The notes: generated by a model not told the origin, from the letters alone. DNA of 41,538 nt from Chloroflexota bacterium (GCA_014360825.1 JACIWT010000018.1:1-41538); one strand, 5' to 3'; numbered from the stretch's first letter, positions 29,546-37,435 are shown. Numbers and translations are program-made.

Positions 29546-31402
29546 ATGAACCTGCGAAACCGCAACAACAAGGGGCTTAAGCCCCTTGTTAAGCCCGTTG
29601 TTAAGTCCCTTGTTCTGAGCCTCGCTGCCGGCGGATTGCTCGTCATCAGCCTGTTCTGGTTGCGGGGCGGAACGCCTCGAACGGCTCGTGCAGACCCCGG
29701 GGTGCGGTACGTCTCTCCTACGGGCAGTGATAGCGGTGGCTGCACCGACCCTGCCCACCCCTGTCGCACGGTGCAGTACGCTGTGAACCAGGCCGCAAGC
29801 GGCGACGAGATCCGCGTCGCGGCTGGCGTGTACACTGACCTGCACGGGTACCCCCGGGCCGATTTAGCCACGACGGGCGTCGTCACCCAGGTAGTGTACA
29901 TCAGCAAGACGGTGACTATTCGCGGCGGCTATAGCCCGAGTAACTGGACGACGCCCAACCCGGCAGCCAATCCCACTACTCTGGATGCTCAGAGCCGGGG
30001 GCGGGTGCTCTACATCACCGGCAGCATCAGCCCGACGATTGAGGGATTGCGCATCACTGGGGGGAACGCCGCCGGGTTGCGTGGTGGTTCTACGGGAGTT
30101 GATGTCGGCGGCGGGGTGTATATCATCACCGCTACGGCTACGCTCAGCGGTAGCGTAGTGTTCGGCAACACCGCGGTTTACGGTGGTGGGCTGTCTCTGG
30201 AGAGCAGCCCGGCGATGCTTATTGACAATACCATCGCCGAAAACACCGCTCTCTGGGGTGGCGGACTGGAGTTGGCGTATAGCCCTGCCACGTTCTGCGG
30301 AAATGTTTTCGAAGGCAACACTGCCCAGAGGAGTGGAGGCGCGTTATATGCGTATGATAGCCCGGCCACGCTGAGTGGAAATTTCTTCAAAGGCAACACT
30401 GCCCAATGGAGTGGGGGCGGACTGTCCTTGATGAGCAGCCCTGCCACACTACTCCGCGCAAACGTCCTGATAGGCAACACCGCCCAACGTGATGGCGGCG
30501 GACTGTTCTTGATGAGCAGCCCTGCCACACTACTCCGCGCAAACGTTCTGATAGGCAACACCGCCCAACGTGATGGCGGCGGGATGTATTTGGTCAATAG
30601 TCGGGCCACGCTCGGCGAGAACACCCTCACGGAAAACGAAGCCAACCGGGGAGGCGGGCTGTACTTGTCGTACAGCCACGCCACGCTGGTCAACAACGTC
30701 ATTGCCGACAACAGGGCCAATACCGAGGGCAGCGGCTTGGTGGTCGAGGGCTGCTCTCCGAACCTACTGCACACGACCATTGCCCGCAACACAGGCGGGG
30801 ATGGCAGTGGGGTCTATATCACTCACTGGAGGGACTTCGGAAGTACTGTGACGTTGGCCAATACCATCCTGGTCAGCCAGACGGTGGGTATCACGGTCAC
30901 GACGGGTCCCACCAACACCGCCACCCTGGATGGAGTATTGTGGTATGGTAACACGATCCACTATGGCGGGCCGGGCACCATTGCTGTTACCCACGCGGTC
31001 ACCGGCGACCCCGCTTTCGCCGCCGACGGTTACCATCTCACGGCTCACTCGGCGGCCATTGATCAGGGCGTGGACGTGGGGGTAACGGAAGATGTGGACG
31101 GCGAGTACCGGCCCCAGGGAGCCGCTCCCGATCTGGGCGCAGATGAATACCCGAGCGGCCCAAGCCCCACAGTCACTCCGACCCACAGCCCGACAGCGTC
31201 CCCGACCAGGAGTCCTACATCCACCCTGACGACGACTCCCACTCACACACTCGCACCGGTAGTCCCGTCTACCCACACGCCCACAGCGACAGTAACTTCT
31301 ACCGGCACACTCATACCCACGGCAAGGTATATCTACCTTCCCATCGTGATGAAAGGCTACGCATTCTATGAGAGCACATGGAGTCCCGATGGCAGCAGTT
31401 GA
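29546..31402 (+). CDS. Secreted right-handed beta-helix protein with C-terminal YLP tail
   Basis: A 618-residue exported protein. A basic N-region and hydrophobic core (SLAAGGLLVISLFWL) form a signal peptide ending near ARA. YVSPTGSDSGG plus GDEIRVAAGVYTD opens a parallel beta-helix (about 50-480) made of coils carrying GNTA.(x)GGG(LMY), a polymorphic outer-membrane-protein-like pattern. It probably binds or cleaves surface polysaccharide or builds cell-surface adhesins. A Thr-Pro-Ser linker (about 540-600) leads to RYIYLPIVMKGYAF, a tail shared with the protein at 38409-39386. A 24-bp palindrome sits in codons 8-15. An 81-nt coil is duplicated near 30431-30592. Confidence 0.85.
   Translation: MNLRNRNNKGLKPLVKPVVKSLVLSLAAGGLLVISLFWLRGGTPRTARADPGVRYVSPTGSDSGGCTDPAHPCRTVQYAVNQAASGDEIRVAAGVYTDLHGYPRADLATTGVVTQVVYISKTVTIRGGYSPSNWTTPNPAANPTTLDAQSRGRVLYITGSISPTIEGLRITGGNAAGLRGGSTGVDVGGGVYIITATATLSGSVVFGNTAVYGGGLSLESSPAMLIDNTIAENTALWGGGLELAYSPATFCGNVFEGNTAQRSGGALYAYDSPATLSGNFFKGNTAQWSGGGLSLMSSPATLLRANVLIGNTAQRDGGGLFLMSSPATLLRANVLIGNTAQRDGGGMYLVNSRATLGENTLTENEANRGGGLYLSYSHATLVNNVIADNRANTEGSGLVVEGCSPNLLHTTIARNTGGDGSGVYITHWRDFGSTVTLANTILVSQTVGITVTTGPTNTATLDGVLWYGNTIHYGGPGTIAVTHAVTGDPAFAADGYHLTAHSAAIDQGVDVGVTEDVDGEYRPQGAAPDLGADEYPSGPSPTVTPTHSPTASPTRSPTSTLTTTPTHTLAPVVPSTHTPTATVTSTGTLIPTARYIYLPIVMKGYAFYESTWSPDGSS
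29567..29590. repeat. 24-bp perfect palindrome inside a signal-peptide-coding region
   Basis: Arm AACAAGGGGCTT followed at once by its reverse complement. It encodes part of NKGLKPLV at the N-terminus of the beta-helix protein. The following bases repeat AAGCCCGTTGTTAAG in degenerate form. Confidence 0.9.
30431..30592 (+). repeat. 81-nt tandem duplication of a beta-helix coil
   Basis: Two adjacent 81-nt copies with very few differences, encoding 27-residue coils that begin LMSSPATLLRANVLIGNTAQ. The in-frame period fits slippage or unequal exchange adding one turn to the helix. Confidence 0.85.
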
Positions 31403-32036
31403 AGCATTCGACCAGGCCTTGACCGAGCCAGAGCGCGAACTCTTGGCCGGCTTGACCAGTCCGATCAGAATCCAGGTCTTTCTGGATGAACTCCCGTACA
31501 GCACCGATGCGATTTATCGCTGCCCGTTGCGGGTCTTGCGCGAGCGCGTGGCCCACTGCTTCGATGGCGCTCTGTTCGCGGCCGCCGCCTTGCGCCGCCT
31601 CGGGCATCCACCGCTCATCTTGGAATTGCTGCCCAACGGCCGCGATGACGACCATCTTGTGGCCCTTTACAAGTGTGATGGGCATTGGGGCGCAGTGGCC
31701 AAGTCCAATGTGGTGGGTTTGCGCTTTCGCGAGCCTGTCTATCGCACCCTGCGGGAATTGGTAATGTCCTATTTCGAGCAGTACTTCAATGTGGAGGGCG
31801 AGAAGACCTTGCGGGGCTACACTATGCCCTTGAACCTGAAGGTCTTTGACAAGTACAACTGGATGGTAAGCGACGAGCCTCTGGAGCGCATCGCACAGCG
31901 GTTGGACCAGATGCGCCGGGTATCCATCCTCACGCCGAGTATGGCCGCCAAACTGGCGCCGGTGGATGAGCGCTCACTCCAGGCCGGCTTGCTTGGCGCG
32001 AACGAGGCCGGCCTGTTCAAGCCGCCGCGCAAGTAA
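31389..32036 (+). CDS. Transglutaminase-like cysteine-hydrolase fold protein
   Basis: A 215-residue protein with a likely papain/transglutaminase-type layout: a helix start with RVAHCFDGALFAAAALRRLG (Cys57), then NGRDDDHLVALYKCDGHWGA (His89) and KSN (107). The C-terminal half (MSYFEQYF, KVFDKYNW) has no recognised motif. The likely catalytic pair is Cys57-His89; the activity is unknown. ATG 31389 is chosen for GGAG 5 nt upstream and overlaps the end of the beta-helix gene by 14 nt; ATG 31368 is an alternative. Translation coupling to a secreted surface protein is notable because this protein has no signal peptide. Confidence 0.6.
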   Translation: MAAVEAFDQALTEPERELLAGLTSPIRIQVFLDELPYSTDAIYRCPLRVLRERVAHCFDGALFAAAALRRLGHPPLILELLPNGRDDDHLVALYKCDGHWGAVAKSNVVGLRFREPVYRTLRELVMSYFEQYFNVEGEKTLRGYTMPLNLKVFDKYNWMVSDEPLERIAQRLDQMRRVSILTPSMAAKLAPVDERSLQAGLLGANEAGLFKPPRK

Positions 32037-32512
32037 CATTTGACCTCACCCCCTCAATCCCCCTCTCCGCAGGCGGAGAGGGGGCAGGGAGGCGAGGTTG
32101 CAGCGCGATCGAATGAATCACCCGTGTGTGCCTGGGAATGGCATGTAAAACCTTGCGAAGGTTCAAAACCTTCGCAAGGTTAGCCGCCGGGCTGTCAGCG
32201 GATAGGTAGCGGATGAGCCCCCAGACTTCCGAAGTTTCTGAAACTTCGGAAGTCTGAAGTCTGGCGCTATGCCGTAGGCCATCCGCTGAGAGGCTGGCCG
32301 TCGAATGAATCGCCCGTGCGCGACGGCAGTCTCTGCGCAGTGCGCCGTTGAATGAATTCAACGGCTACGGTTGACAAGTCCCTGCGGGACTGCGCTGGCC
32401 CTCACTTTCGTCGGGCGGTAGGACTGCCCGAGAACGGGTGGGGGCAGCCGCAGGCCTTCTGTTCTCAGGCAGTTCTACTGCCTGAGAACAGAAGGAGCAG
32501 GAGGTAAGGTTT
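32037..32512. repeat. Intergenic hairpin island 11
   Basis: No gene is seen. It contains CCTCACCCCC...GGAGAGGGGG (about 32040-32100), an AACCTTGCGAAGGTT variant hairpin (32149-32181), and a perfect 16-bp-arm hairpin (32222-32256, same sequence family as 2366-2400). A long-loop GCCGTCG unit in reverse (about 32299-32328), a base-pair-preserving variant GCCGTTG/CAACGGC (32344-32365), GTCCCTGCGGGAC (about 32378-32391) and two GGCAGT-type hairpins (about 32405-32490) complete it. Confidence 0.85.
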
Positions 32513-32542
32513 TTGGATAACAACTGGGTTCTGTGGTAAACT
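32513..32542 (+). promoter_or_regulatory. Promoter upstream of the broken methyltransferase gene
   Basis: TTGGAT (32513-32518), 18-nt spacer, TAAACT (32537-32542). The block GGTTCTGTGGTAAACT parallels 20891-20906. Confidence 0.5.
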
Positions 32543-32548
32543 GCTGCA

Positions 32549-32580
32549 TAGACCCTGAGGGTTTCCCAAACCCTTAGGTC
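32549..32580. repeat. AGACCCTGAGGGTTT hairpin in the 5' leader
   Basis: An imperfect stem, arms AGACCCTGAGGGTTT and AAACCCTTAGGTCT around CCC. The same family overlaps the stop codon at 39378-39410. Confidence 0.75.
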
Positions 32581-32603
32581 TAACCGGACCAGCGGAGAGC
32601 AGA

Positions 32604-33472
32604 ATGTACACCTATCTGATGGACATGCTGGAGTGCCCGAGGTGTCATAGCGAGTTGGAGTGGGACATCACGGAGCGCCGTGACGGTCGCATCGAAACGG
32701 CAGAGGCGCGTTGCATGGCCTGCGCCAGTACCTATCCCATTCGGGAGGGGATCGGGGTGTTCCTCACCCCAGACCTGCCGCGCGATGACCTATGGGAGCA
32801 GGTGGATAGCCAACTGACCCTCTATCTCCGCCAGCATCCGGACGTCGAGCGTCAACTGATGGGCGCGCCACTGGAGACGCTGGCTCCCGCCGATCAGTTC
32901 TCCCGCGCGCTACTCTTGGATGAGCGCGGCGAGTATGCGCAGGCCAAAGCCACAGCGGAGCAGGCTCTAACTGGTATCTATACCCCCGATTATCTCGCCT
33001 GCTCGGAGAGCCAGATCCGCCAGGCGATGGAACGCCTCTCCACAGCACCGGGCCCGATCGTGGATCTGGCCACTGGGCTGGGGCGTTTGATGGAAGAAAT
33101 GGCGCGCCGGCTCCACCAACCCATCGTCGCCACCGACTTCAGCCCACGCGTGTTGAGACGCAATCGGCGGCGCTTGGAATCCTTCGGCGCAGCGTCTCCG
33201 GGTCCTTCCTGGCCCTCTCGATTTTCTTCCCCGAGGACGATGAAGCCAACGCCGCAGCCATCGCCGAGGCCGGGCTTTCGGACCTGCTCTTCCGCCGCCC
33301 GGCGTTAGAGCGTTTCGCCCAGGCTGGCTGGGAAGTGGAGGTCGTCGCTTCGTGCCACGGGAAGGCGCGTCCGACCCCAATCAGCGTGATGTTGGAAGGC
33401 GCTGCCATAGATATGCTGCCGGTGGCCGAGACCACGTTGGAGTGGAGCCTGTTGTTGGCCAAACCTATGTAG
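32604..33472 (+). pseudogene. Trm112-like zinc domain plus methyltransferase, internally deleted and frameshifted
   Basis: The 5' part encodes a Trm112p-like zinc domain (CPRC at residues 11-14, CMAC near 37-40, then YPIREGIGVFL) and the start of a Rossmann methyltransferase (IVDLATGLGRLMEEM, motif I; IVATDFSPR, motif II). At about 33185 the frame becomes repeat-poor nonsense until a stop at 33308. The third frame from about 33195 reads SVSGSFLALSIFFPEDDEAN and continues as a normal C-terminus to TAG 33472. The central strand region with motifs III-IV, expected to span some 45-50 residues, is missing, so this looks like a deletion that also shifted the frame. Confidence 0.7.
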
Positions 33473-33491
33473 CCTTGGACGGGGGTGATGA

Positions 33492-34157
33492 GTGGAACCC
33501 ACTGCGCTGCCGAGAGTGAAGATCTGCTGTATCGCCAGTATCTCCGAGGCCTGGACCGCCATCCGCTACGGTGCCTCTGCCGTCGGTCTGGTTTCAGAGA
33601 TGCCGAGCGGCCCCGGTCCCATTGACGAGGCCCTGATCGCCGAAATCGCCAGGCAACTGCCACCGGCCATCGGCTCGTTCCTGCTCACCAGCCGCCAGGA
33701 TGCAGCGGAGATCATCGCCCAGCAGAAGCGCTGTGGCGTGAACACCATCCAGTTGTGCGATCGGCTCGTCTCGGGGAGTTACGCTGACCTGCGGGCGGCG
33801 ATGCCCGGCGTAGCCCTGGTGCAGGTGATCCACGTCACCGGCTGGGAGGCGCTGGACGAGGCGCGCGCGGTAGCGCCTCACGTGAACGGCATCCTACTGG
33901 ATTCGGGCCGGCCCTCGCTGCCGGTCAAGGAACTGGGCGGGACCGGGCGGACGCATGATTGGGCCATCAGCCGCCGCATCCGGGAAGAGGTGGATGTGCC
34001 GGTGTTCCTGGCCGGCGGGTTGCGGCCGGACAACGTGGCCGAGGCCATTCGCCAGGTTCGGCCATACGGTGTGGACGTTTGTACGGGCGTGCGGACGAAC
34101 GGCGTACTGGATGAGGGCAAACTGGCCGCGTTTTTCCACAGCGTGCGGAGCGTCTGA
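33492..34157 (+). CDS. trpF: Phosphoribosylanthranilate isomerase (TrpF-like), orphan
   Basis: A 221-residue TIM-barrel enzyme that isomerises N-(5'-phosphoribosyl)anthranilate in tryptophan synthesis. KICCIASISEA (10-20, catalytic Cys12), NTIQLCDRL, NGILLDSGRPSLPVKELGGT (catalytic Asp), GRTHDW and FLAGGLRPDNV follow the TrpF pattern and phosphate-binding loops. KICC replaces the usual KICG, and QLCD replaces QLHG. It is not next to other trp genes, so it may serve a paralogous role. The start is GTG 33492 with GGGGG about 5 nt upstream, 19 nt after the broken methyltransferase gene. Confidence 0.82.
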   Translation: MEPTALPRVKICCIASISEAWTAIRYGASAVGLVSEMPSGPGPIDEALIAEIARQLPPAIGSFLLTSRQDAAEIIAQQKRCGVNTIQLCDRLVSGSYADLRAAMPGVALVQVIHVTGWEALDEARAVAPHVNGILLDSGRPSLPVKELGGTGRTHDWAISRRIREEVDVPVFLAGGLRPDNVAEAIRQVRPYGVDVCTGVRTNGVLDEGKLAAFFHSVRSV

Positions 34158-34703
34158 GTGGCCGCGGGGTTACCTCACCCCCTCTCCGCCCCACCCCGAC
34201 CCTCCCCGTCGACGGGGAGGGAACGGGAGGGGTGGCCGCAGGCTGAGGGTGAGGTTACCACAGTCCCGCAGGGACTTCCTAAACGTAGCCGTCGAATTCC
34301 ATTCGACGGCGGGACTATGTAAACGCAACATCCGGGCGATTTCATTCGACGGCGGGCTATCAGCAGATGGCCTGCGGCATAGCGGATAAGCGGATGTACA
34401 CGCCCTATCATCCGCCCATCCGCTACCTATCCGCTGACAGCCACCCAGGGCAGGTATAGAAACCTGCCCTGCCGAGAAGAGTCCCGCAGGGACTTCCTAC
34501 TCATAGCCGTCGAATTTTATTCGACGGCGGCGCTCCGCCCAGGGCAGGTATGGAAACCTGCCCTGCCACTCGCGGGCGCACACGGGCGATTTCATCCGCC
34601 GGCGCAGCCTCAACCTCACCCCCAACCCCCTCTCGTCGGGCAGTAGAACTGCCCGAGAACGGAGGTGGCCGCAGGCCGGGGTGAGATCCATTCGCTTCAG
34701 GAT
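34158..34703. repeat. Intergenic hairpin island 12 between convergent genes
   Basis: No gene is seen. It contains a GC-rich arm pair CTCCCCGTCGACGGGGAG (about 34200-34225) within CCTCACCCCCTCTCC...GGTGAGG, GTCCCGCAGGGAC with short-loop GCCGTCGAAT hairpin (34263-34316), and a degenerate unit (34318-34360). AGCAGATGGCCTGCGGCATAG DNA, two GGGCAGGTAT-type hairpins (34447-34470, 34541-34564), another GTCCCGCAGGGAC unit (34481-34531) and GGGCAGTAGAACTGCCC (about 34638-34660) follow. Confidence 0.85.
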
Positions 34704-35234
34704 TCACAAGGCGATGAATTCGATATCGGCCGTGGTAGGACCCAGGTCCATCATCGCGAAACCGCGGTATCCCCGGTGAGGGGCAATGGAGCCCGGATTG
34801 ACCAGCAAGCGACCCTCCCATTGTTTTGCGATTGCCAGGTGAGTGTGACCGAACACGATGAGGCTGGCTTCCGGGAACTCGTTGGCGAGGTACTGGTACA
34901 ACTTCTCCATTCCCGGCGAGTCGTAGCCCAGGTCCGGGCGCAGGTAGGCGCGTTCCACCCGGGGTGTTCGATGGCCGTGGATGAGGCCGATCTGTCGGCC
35001 CTCCAGGGAAAGGAGTTGCTTGCGCGGCAGTTGACGGCGCACCTGGGGCTCGTCCATATTGCCGTACACGGCTACCGTCGGGGCGATCGCCTGCAGCGAT
35101 TCCAGGACGGCCAGGCAGGTGAGATCGCCGGCGTGCAGGATGAGATCCACCCCTCTGAGACGATCCACCAGTTCCGGTGGCAGCGTCGGGTAAATGGCCG
35201 GCACGTGAGTGTCAGAAATGAGGGCGACTTTCAT
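34704..35234 (-). CDS. Metallophosphoesterase, YfcE/MJ0936 family
   Basis: A 176-residue calcineurin-like phosphoesterase. Metal ligands are D8 and H10 (ISDTH), D37 (HAGDL), N59 (YGNMDE), H86 and H88 (LIHGH), and H130 and H132 (FGHTHL), with NPGS near 146-149. All are present, so a two-metal phosphodiesterase active in the cytoplasm is expected; MJ0936 relatives hydrolyse simple phosphodiesters in vitro. ATG 35234 is preferred over upstream in-frame starts because GGAG lies 8 nt upstream and homologous proteins begin MKVALISDTH. It is the last gene of an operon with the hydrolase and a small membrane protein. Confidence 0.88.
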   Translation of the reverse strand: MKVALISDTHVPAIYPTLPPELVDRLRGVDLILHAGDLTCLAVLESLQAIAPTVAVYGNMDEPQVRRQLPRKQLLSLEGRQIGLIHGHRTPRVERAYLRPDLGYDSPGMEKLYQYLANEFPEASLIVFGHTHLAIAKQWEGRLLVNPGSIAPHRGYRGFAMMDLGPTTADIEFIAL

Positions 35235-35263
35235 TTTCTCTGCTCCAGAAGTCAAGGGATTTG

Positions 35264-35386
35264 CTATCCCGCAACCAAGCGTCCTTTCCAAGTGGCTCGA
35301 CCTGCCAGCGTGAGAGCCACCGAAAGCATCGCGATCGCGATTGCCAAAAGAATAGTCAACGGATACAAAAATGACAAATCAGCCAT
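35264..35386 (-). CDS. 40-residue single-pass membrane peptide
   Basis: A short gene between the alpha/beta hydrolase stop (35427) and the phosphoesterase start (35234), read in the same direction with gaps of 40 and 29 nt. It begins MADLSFLYPLTILLAIAIAM, has one strongly hydrophobic helix from about residue 6 to 28, and ends with a basic WKGRLVAG tail, a normal small inner-membrane protein layout. The ribosome site is weak. A 14-bp palindrome ATCGCGATCGCGAT (35328-35341) lies within it. It is too short to assign a family. Confidence 0.55.
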   Translation of the reverse strand: MADLSFLYPLTILLAIAIAMLSVALTLAGRATWKGRLVAG

Positions 35387-35426
35387 CCGCTGCTGCCGTG
35401 CCCGCCCTATTCTACACCCAATTCGA

Positions 35427-36194
35427 TCACAACGGCAATAGTTCGCTCGGCAAAGGTTGGTCGGTTATCCAAGCGCGCACCGTGTCGGCGAACAGGTCGG
35501 GTGCCTCTAGGTTCCAGACGTGCCCGACGCCCCGCACCATCATCCCCTTTGCACCGGGGATGGAAGCACACAGTTTGCGAGCCATCCGTTTGGCGACGAA
35601 CGTTTCCTTCTGCCCCACCAGGACCAGCGGGGGAGCCCCGGAGGCCTGGGGCAGTTCGATCTCCGTGTAGGCCTGGTTGACGCGATGGAACGCCTGGGGT
35701 GTGAAGCGACGCATATCCTGGCGCAGCATATCGCGGTGTTGCGGCGGGATGTGGAATTGCCATGCCATAAGGGCCGCCAGTTGGTCGGGGTTGAGCAGGC
35801 GCAAGACCGGCTCGTTCAATCCTTGGATGGCCACCAACATCTTCCCCAGGCGAGCCGATGTGCCGCTCACGATGGCATGGTCCACCACTTCCGGCGCTAT
35901 TCGCAATACGGTCAGCACTAACGCGCCGCCCAGCGACAGCCCAACGAGGTGAGCGCGCCCGTTCGGACCGCGTTGGCGAATCAGTTCCGCCACCTGCTGG
36001 CTGGCGTCGAGCAAATCGAACGGGCAGATGTCGGCACTCTGGCCGTGTTCCGGCAAGTCTGGCGCCAGGCAATGGTATTCCGCCAGACGCTCGAACTGGG
36101 GTTGCCACATCCGCCCGCTGAGTCCTGCGCCGTGGAGGAACACGATGAGGGGAGCATCGGTGGAGCCGGATTCGCGCAAGTATAGTCTGGTCAT
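35427..36194 (-). CDS. Alpha/beta hydrolase
   Basis: A 255-residue serine hydrolase. FLHGAGLSG (19-27) is the oxyanion loop, GLSLGG (85-90) holds nucleophile Ser87, and GVGHVWNLE supplies His225, with an Asp presumably in the strand before the cap. It probably hydrolyses an ester or thioester in the cytoplasm, with no known substrate. ATG 36194 is chosen because GAAGGAG is 6 nt upstream. It has its own promoter and heads a three-gene operon with the small membrane peptide and the metallophosphoesterase. Confidence 0.87.
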   Translation of the reverse strand: MTRLYLRESGSTDAPLIVFLHGAGLSGRMWQPQFERLAEYHCLAPDLPEHGQSADICPFDLLDASQQVAELIRQRGPNGRAHLVGLSLGGALVLTVLRIAPEVVDHAIVSGTSARLGKMLVAIQGLNEPVLRLLNPDQLAALMAWQFHIPPQHRDMLRQDMRRFTPQAFHRVNQAYTEIELPQASGAPPLVLVGQKETFVAKRMARKLCASIPGAKGMMVRGVGHVWNLEAPDLFADTVRAWITDQPLPSELLPL

Positions 36195-36328
36195 AGATAT
36201 CTCCTTCGATGGCAAACGCTGCTTGGGAATGAAGGCCAGGGTTGTGATCACAGAGTGCCGCAGGGATTTCCAAACGCAGCGGTGGATTTATCCGGCTGCG
36301 GGGCTGCTCCCATCCCAACTACGCCCAC
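36195..36328. repeat. Degenerate repeat remnants upstream of the hydrolase gene
   Basis: About 36255-36300 is a decayed copy of the GTCCCGCAGGGAC plus GCCGTCG unit (GTGCCGCAGGGAT, then GCAGCGGTGGATTTATCCGG). Only the ribosome site and the promoter beyond it are otherwise recognisable. Confidence 0.6.
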
Positions 36329-36358
36329 ATTGTAGCGCAAAGGCGGCGAAGGCGTCAA
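36329..36358 (-). promoter_or_regulatory. Promoter of the hydrolase operon
   Basis: Minus strand: TTGACG (36353-36358), 18-nt spacer, TACAAT (36329-36334). Confidence 0.7.
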
Positions 36359-36388
36359 CGGCGCTTCGCCGCATTCGGATGAAACGCA

Positions 36389-36417
36389 GTAGGGGCGGGT
36401 TTGAAACCCGCCCCTAC
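36389..36417. repeat. GTAGGGGCGGGTT hairpin, copy 1
   Basis: Perfect arms GTAGGGGCGGGTTT/AAACCCGCCCCTAC. It is identical to the copy at 38296-38324, including the following TGTT. Confidence 0.9.
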
Positions 36418-36548
36418 TGTTCACAATATCCTTCCACAGGTCACAAAATCAGCGGCAGGATGTTGAATCCCGTGTGAATTTGTTACCCCGCTGTCGAATT
36501 CGCTCGACGGCGCTATTTCATTCGGGCATGCCCTGGCGAAAAAACCTG
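36418..36548. repeat. Gene-free stretch after the LysM gene
   Basis: It contains a degenerate GCTGTCGAATTC/CGACGGC hairpin (about 36489-36510) and a CACAGGTCACAAAAT block that faintly resembles 37479-37493. No gene is seen. Confidence 0.5.
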
Positions 36549-36992
36549 TTACGGAATGCGAAGGTTTTGCCCAGGGTGTATGAGATTGGGATCCGGTCCG
36601 ATGAGTTCCTTGTTGGCCTCGTAGATCTCGGGCCAACGTTTGGCATCGCCATAGACTTCTTTGGCGATCTTGGACAAGGAATCGCCCGGTTTGACCACGT
36701 AGACGCGTCCTGCGGTCTCTCGGGCCCTGGCTGCGAGTTGCTGCCGCTCTTCGAGAGAGAGTTTCGCCGCTTCTTCCTCTTGTTTGCGCTTTTTCTCTTC
36801 CTCCAGCGCGGCAAGGCGTGCTTTCTCTCGCTCTTCGAATTGCTTTCGCGCCTCTTCCATCTGCTGCCGCTCTCGCGCCAATTGCTCGCGGCGAGCCCGA
36901 GCGACATCCTCATCCACGCGGCTTGGGATCCGTTCCTCTTCCTTCTTTTCCTCTTTCTTCCTGCCCAACAGCCGGTCCAAAAGTGATGACAT
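36549..36992 (-). CDS. Cytoplasmic coiled-coil LysM protein
   Basis: A 147-residue protein with no signal peptide. Residues about 1-90 are a highly charged coiled coil (KKEEKKEEERIPSR, then ARRRE- and EEARKQFEEREKAR-type repeats). Residues about 97-147 form a LysM domain (GRVYVVKPGDSLSKIAKEVY, NLIHPGQNLRIP). LysM usually binds GlcNAc polymers outside the cell, but cytoplasmic LysM proteins such as YgaU/Kbp sense potassium, so a non-cell-wall role is plausible. ATG 36992 is chosen for AAGGAGG 9 nt upstream. It is the third gene of an operon with DUF4332 and an unknown protein. Confidence 0.82.
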   Translation of the reverse strand: MSSLLDRLLGRKKEEKKEEERIPSRVDEDVARARREQLARERQQMEEARKQFEEREKARLAALEEEKKRKQEEEAAKLSLEERQQLAARARETAGRVYVVKPGDSLSKIAKEVYGDAKRWPEIYEANKELIGPDPNLIHPGQNLRIP

Positions 36993-37027
36993 ACGTGTTA
37001 CCCTCCTTACATCTGCGCAGCCAAAGC

Positions 37028-37435
37028 CTAATAGGTGAGAACGCGGGGCAATCGCTTGGCCTGCTCCACCCAATCTCGCACCTGCTTTAGAGTGGGCAGG
37101 CGGCGGACGAGCGCTTTGCGTTCATTGACCTCTTTGATAGCGGCATAGAGGTTTTCTGGATTGCGCTGCGCCAATTCGACCACGGTGTCCACTCCTGCCT
37201 CTTCTAACAGGTCAGAGTATTCTTCCCCCACACCCTTGATGCGGAATAGATCGGCCAGATTCGCCCACTCCAGGATGAGTTGCTCGCTGATGCCGGTCTT
37301 TGCGGCCAGTTCCTCACGCTGCTTGGGGGTGGCGCAGGCTTTCAGAAGCGCCTCTGTGGTGGTGATGCGAGCCTTCTCCTTGAGCGCCTGCTTGTAAACT
37401 GGACCGATCCCCTCGATGTTGATAATCCTTGCCAT
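37028..37435 (-). CDS. DUF4332 (helix-hairpin-helix) protein
   Basis: A 135-residue all-helical protein of the DUF4332 group. It has two helix-hairpin-helix modules, INIEGIGPVYKQALKEKARI (residues 5-24) and LFRIKGVGEEYSDLLEEAGV (about 63-82), a fold normally used for sequence-neutral nucleic-acid or protein contact. The function is unknown. The ATG is preceded by AAAGGAG at 11 nt. It stands between the 223-residue unknown protein (93 nt upstream) and the LysM gene (35 nt downstream), all in one direction behind a perfect promoter. Confidence 0.82.
   Translation of the reverse strand: MARIINIEGIGPVYKQALKEKARITTTEALLKACATPKQREELAAKTGISEQLILEWANLADLFRIKGVGEEYSDLLEEAGVDTVVELAQRNPENLYAAIKEVNERKALVRRLPTLKQVRDWVEQAKRLPRVLTY

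Noticed and set aside
32604-33308. Intact 234-residue methyltransferase
   Set aside because: The last 45 codons are Pro/Ser/Arg-rich nonsense, while the expected C-terminus is present in another frame up to 33472.
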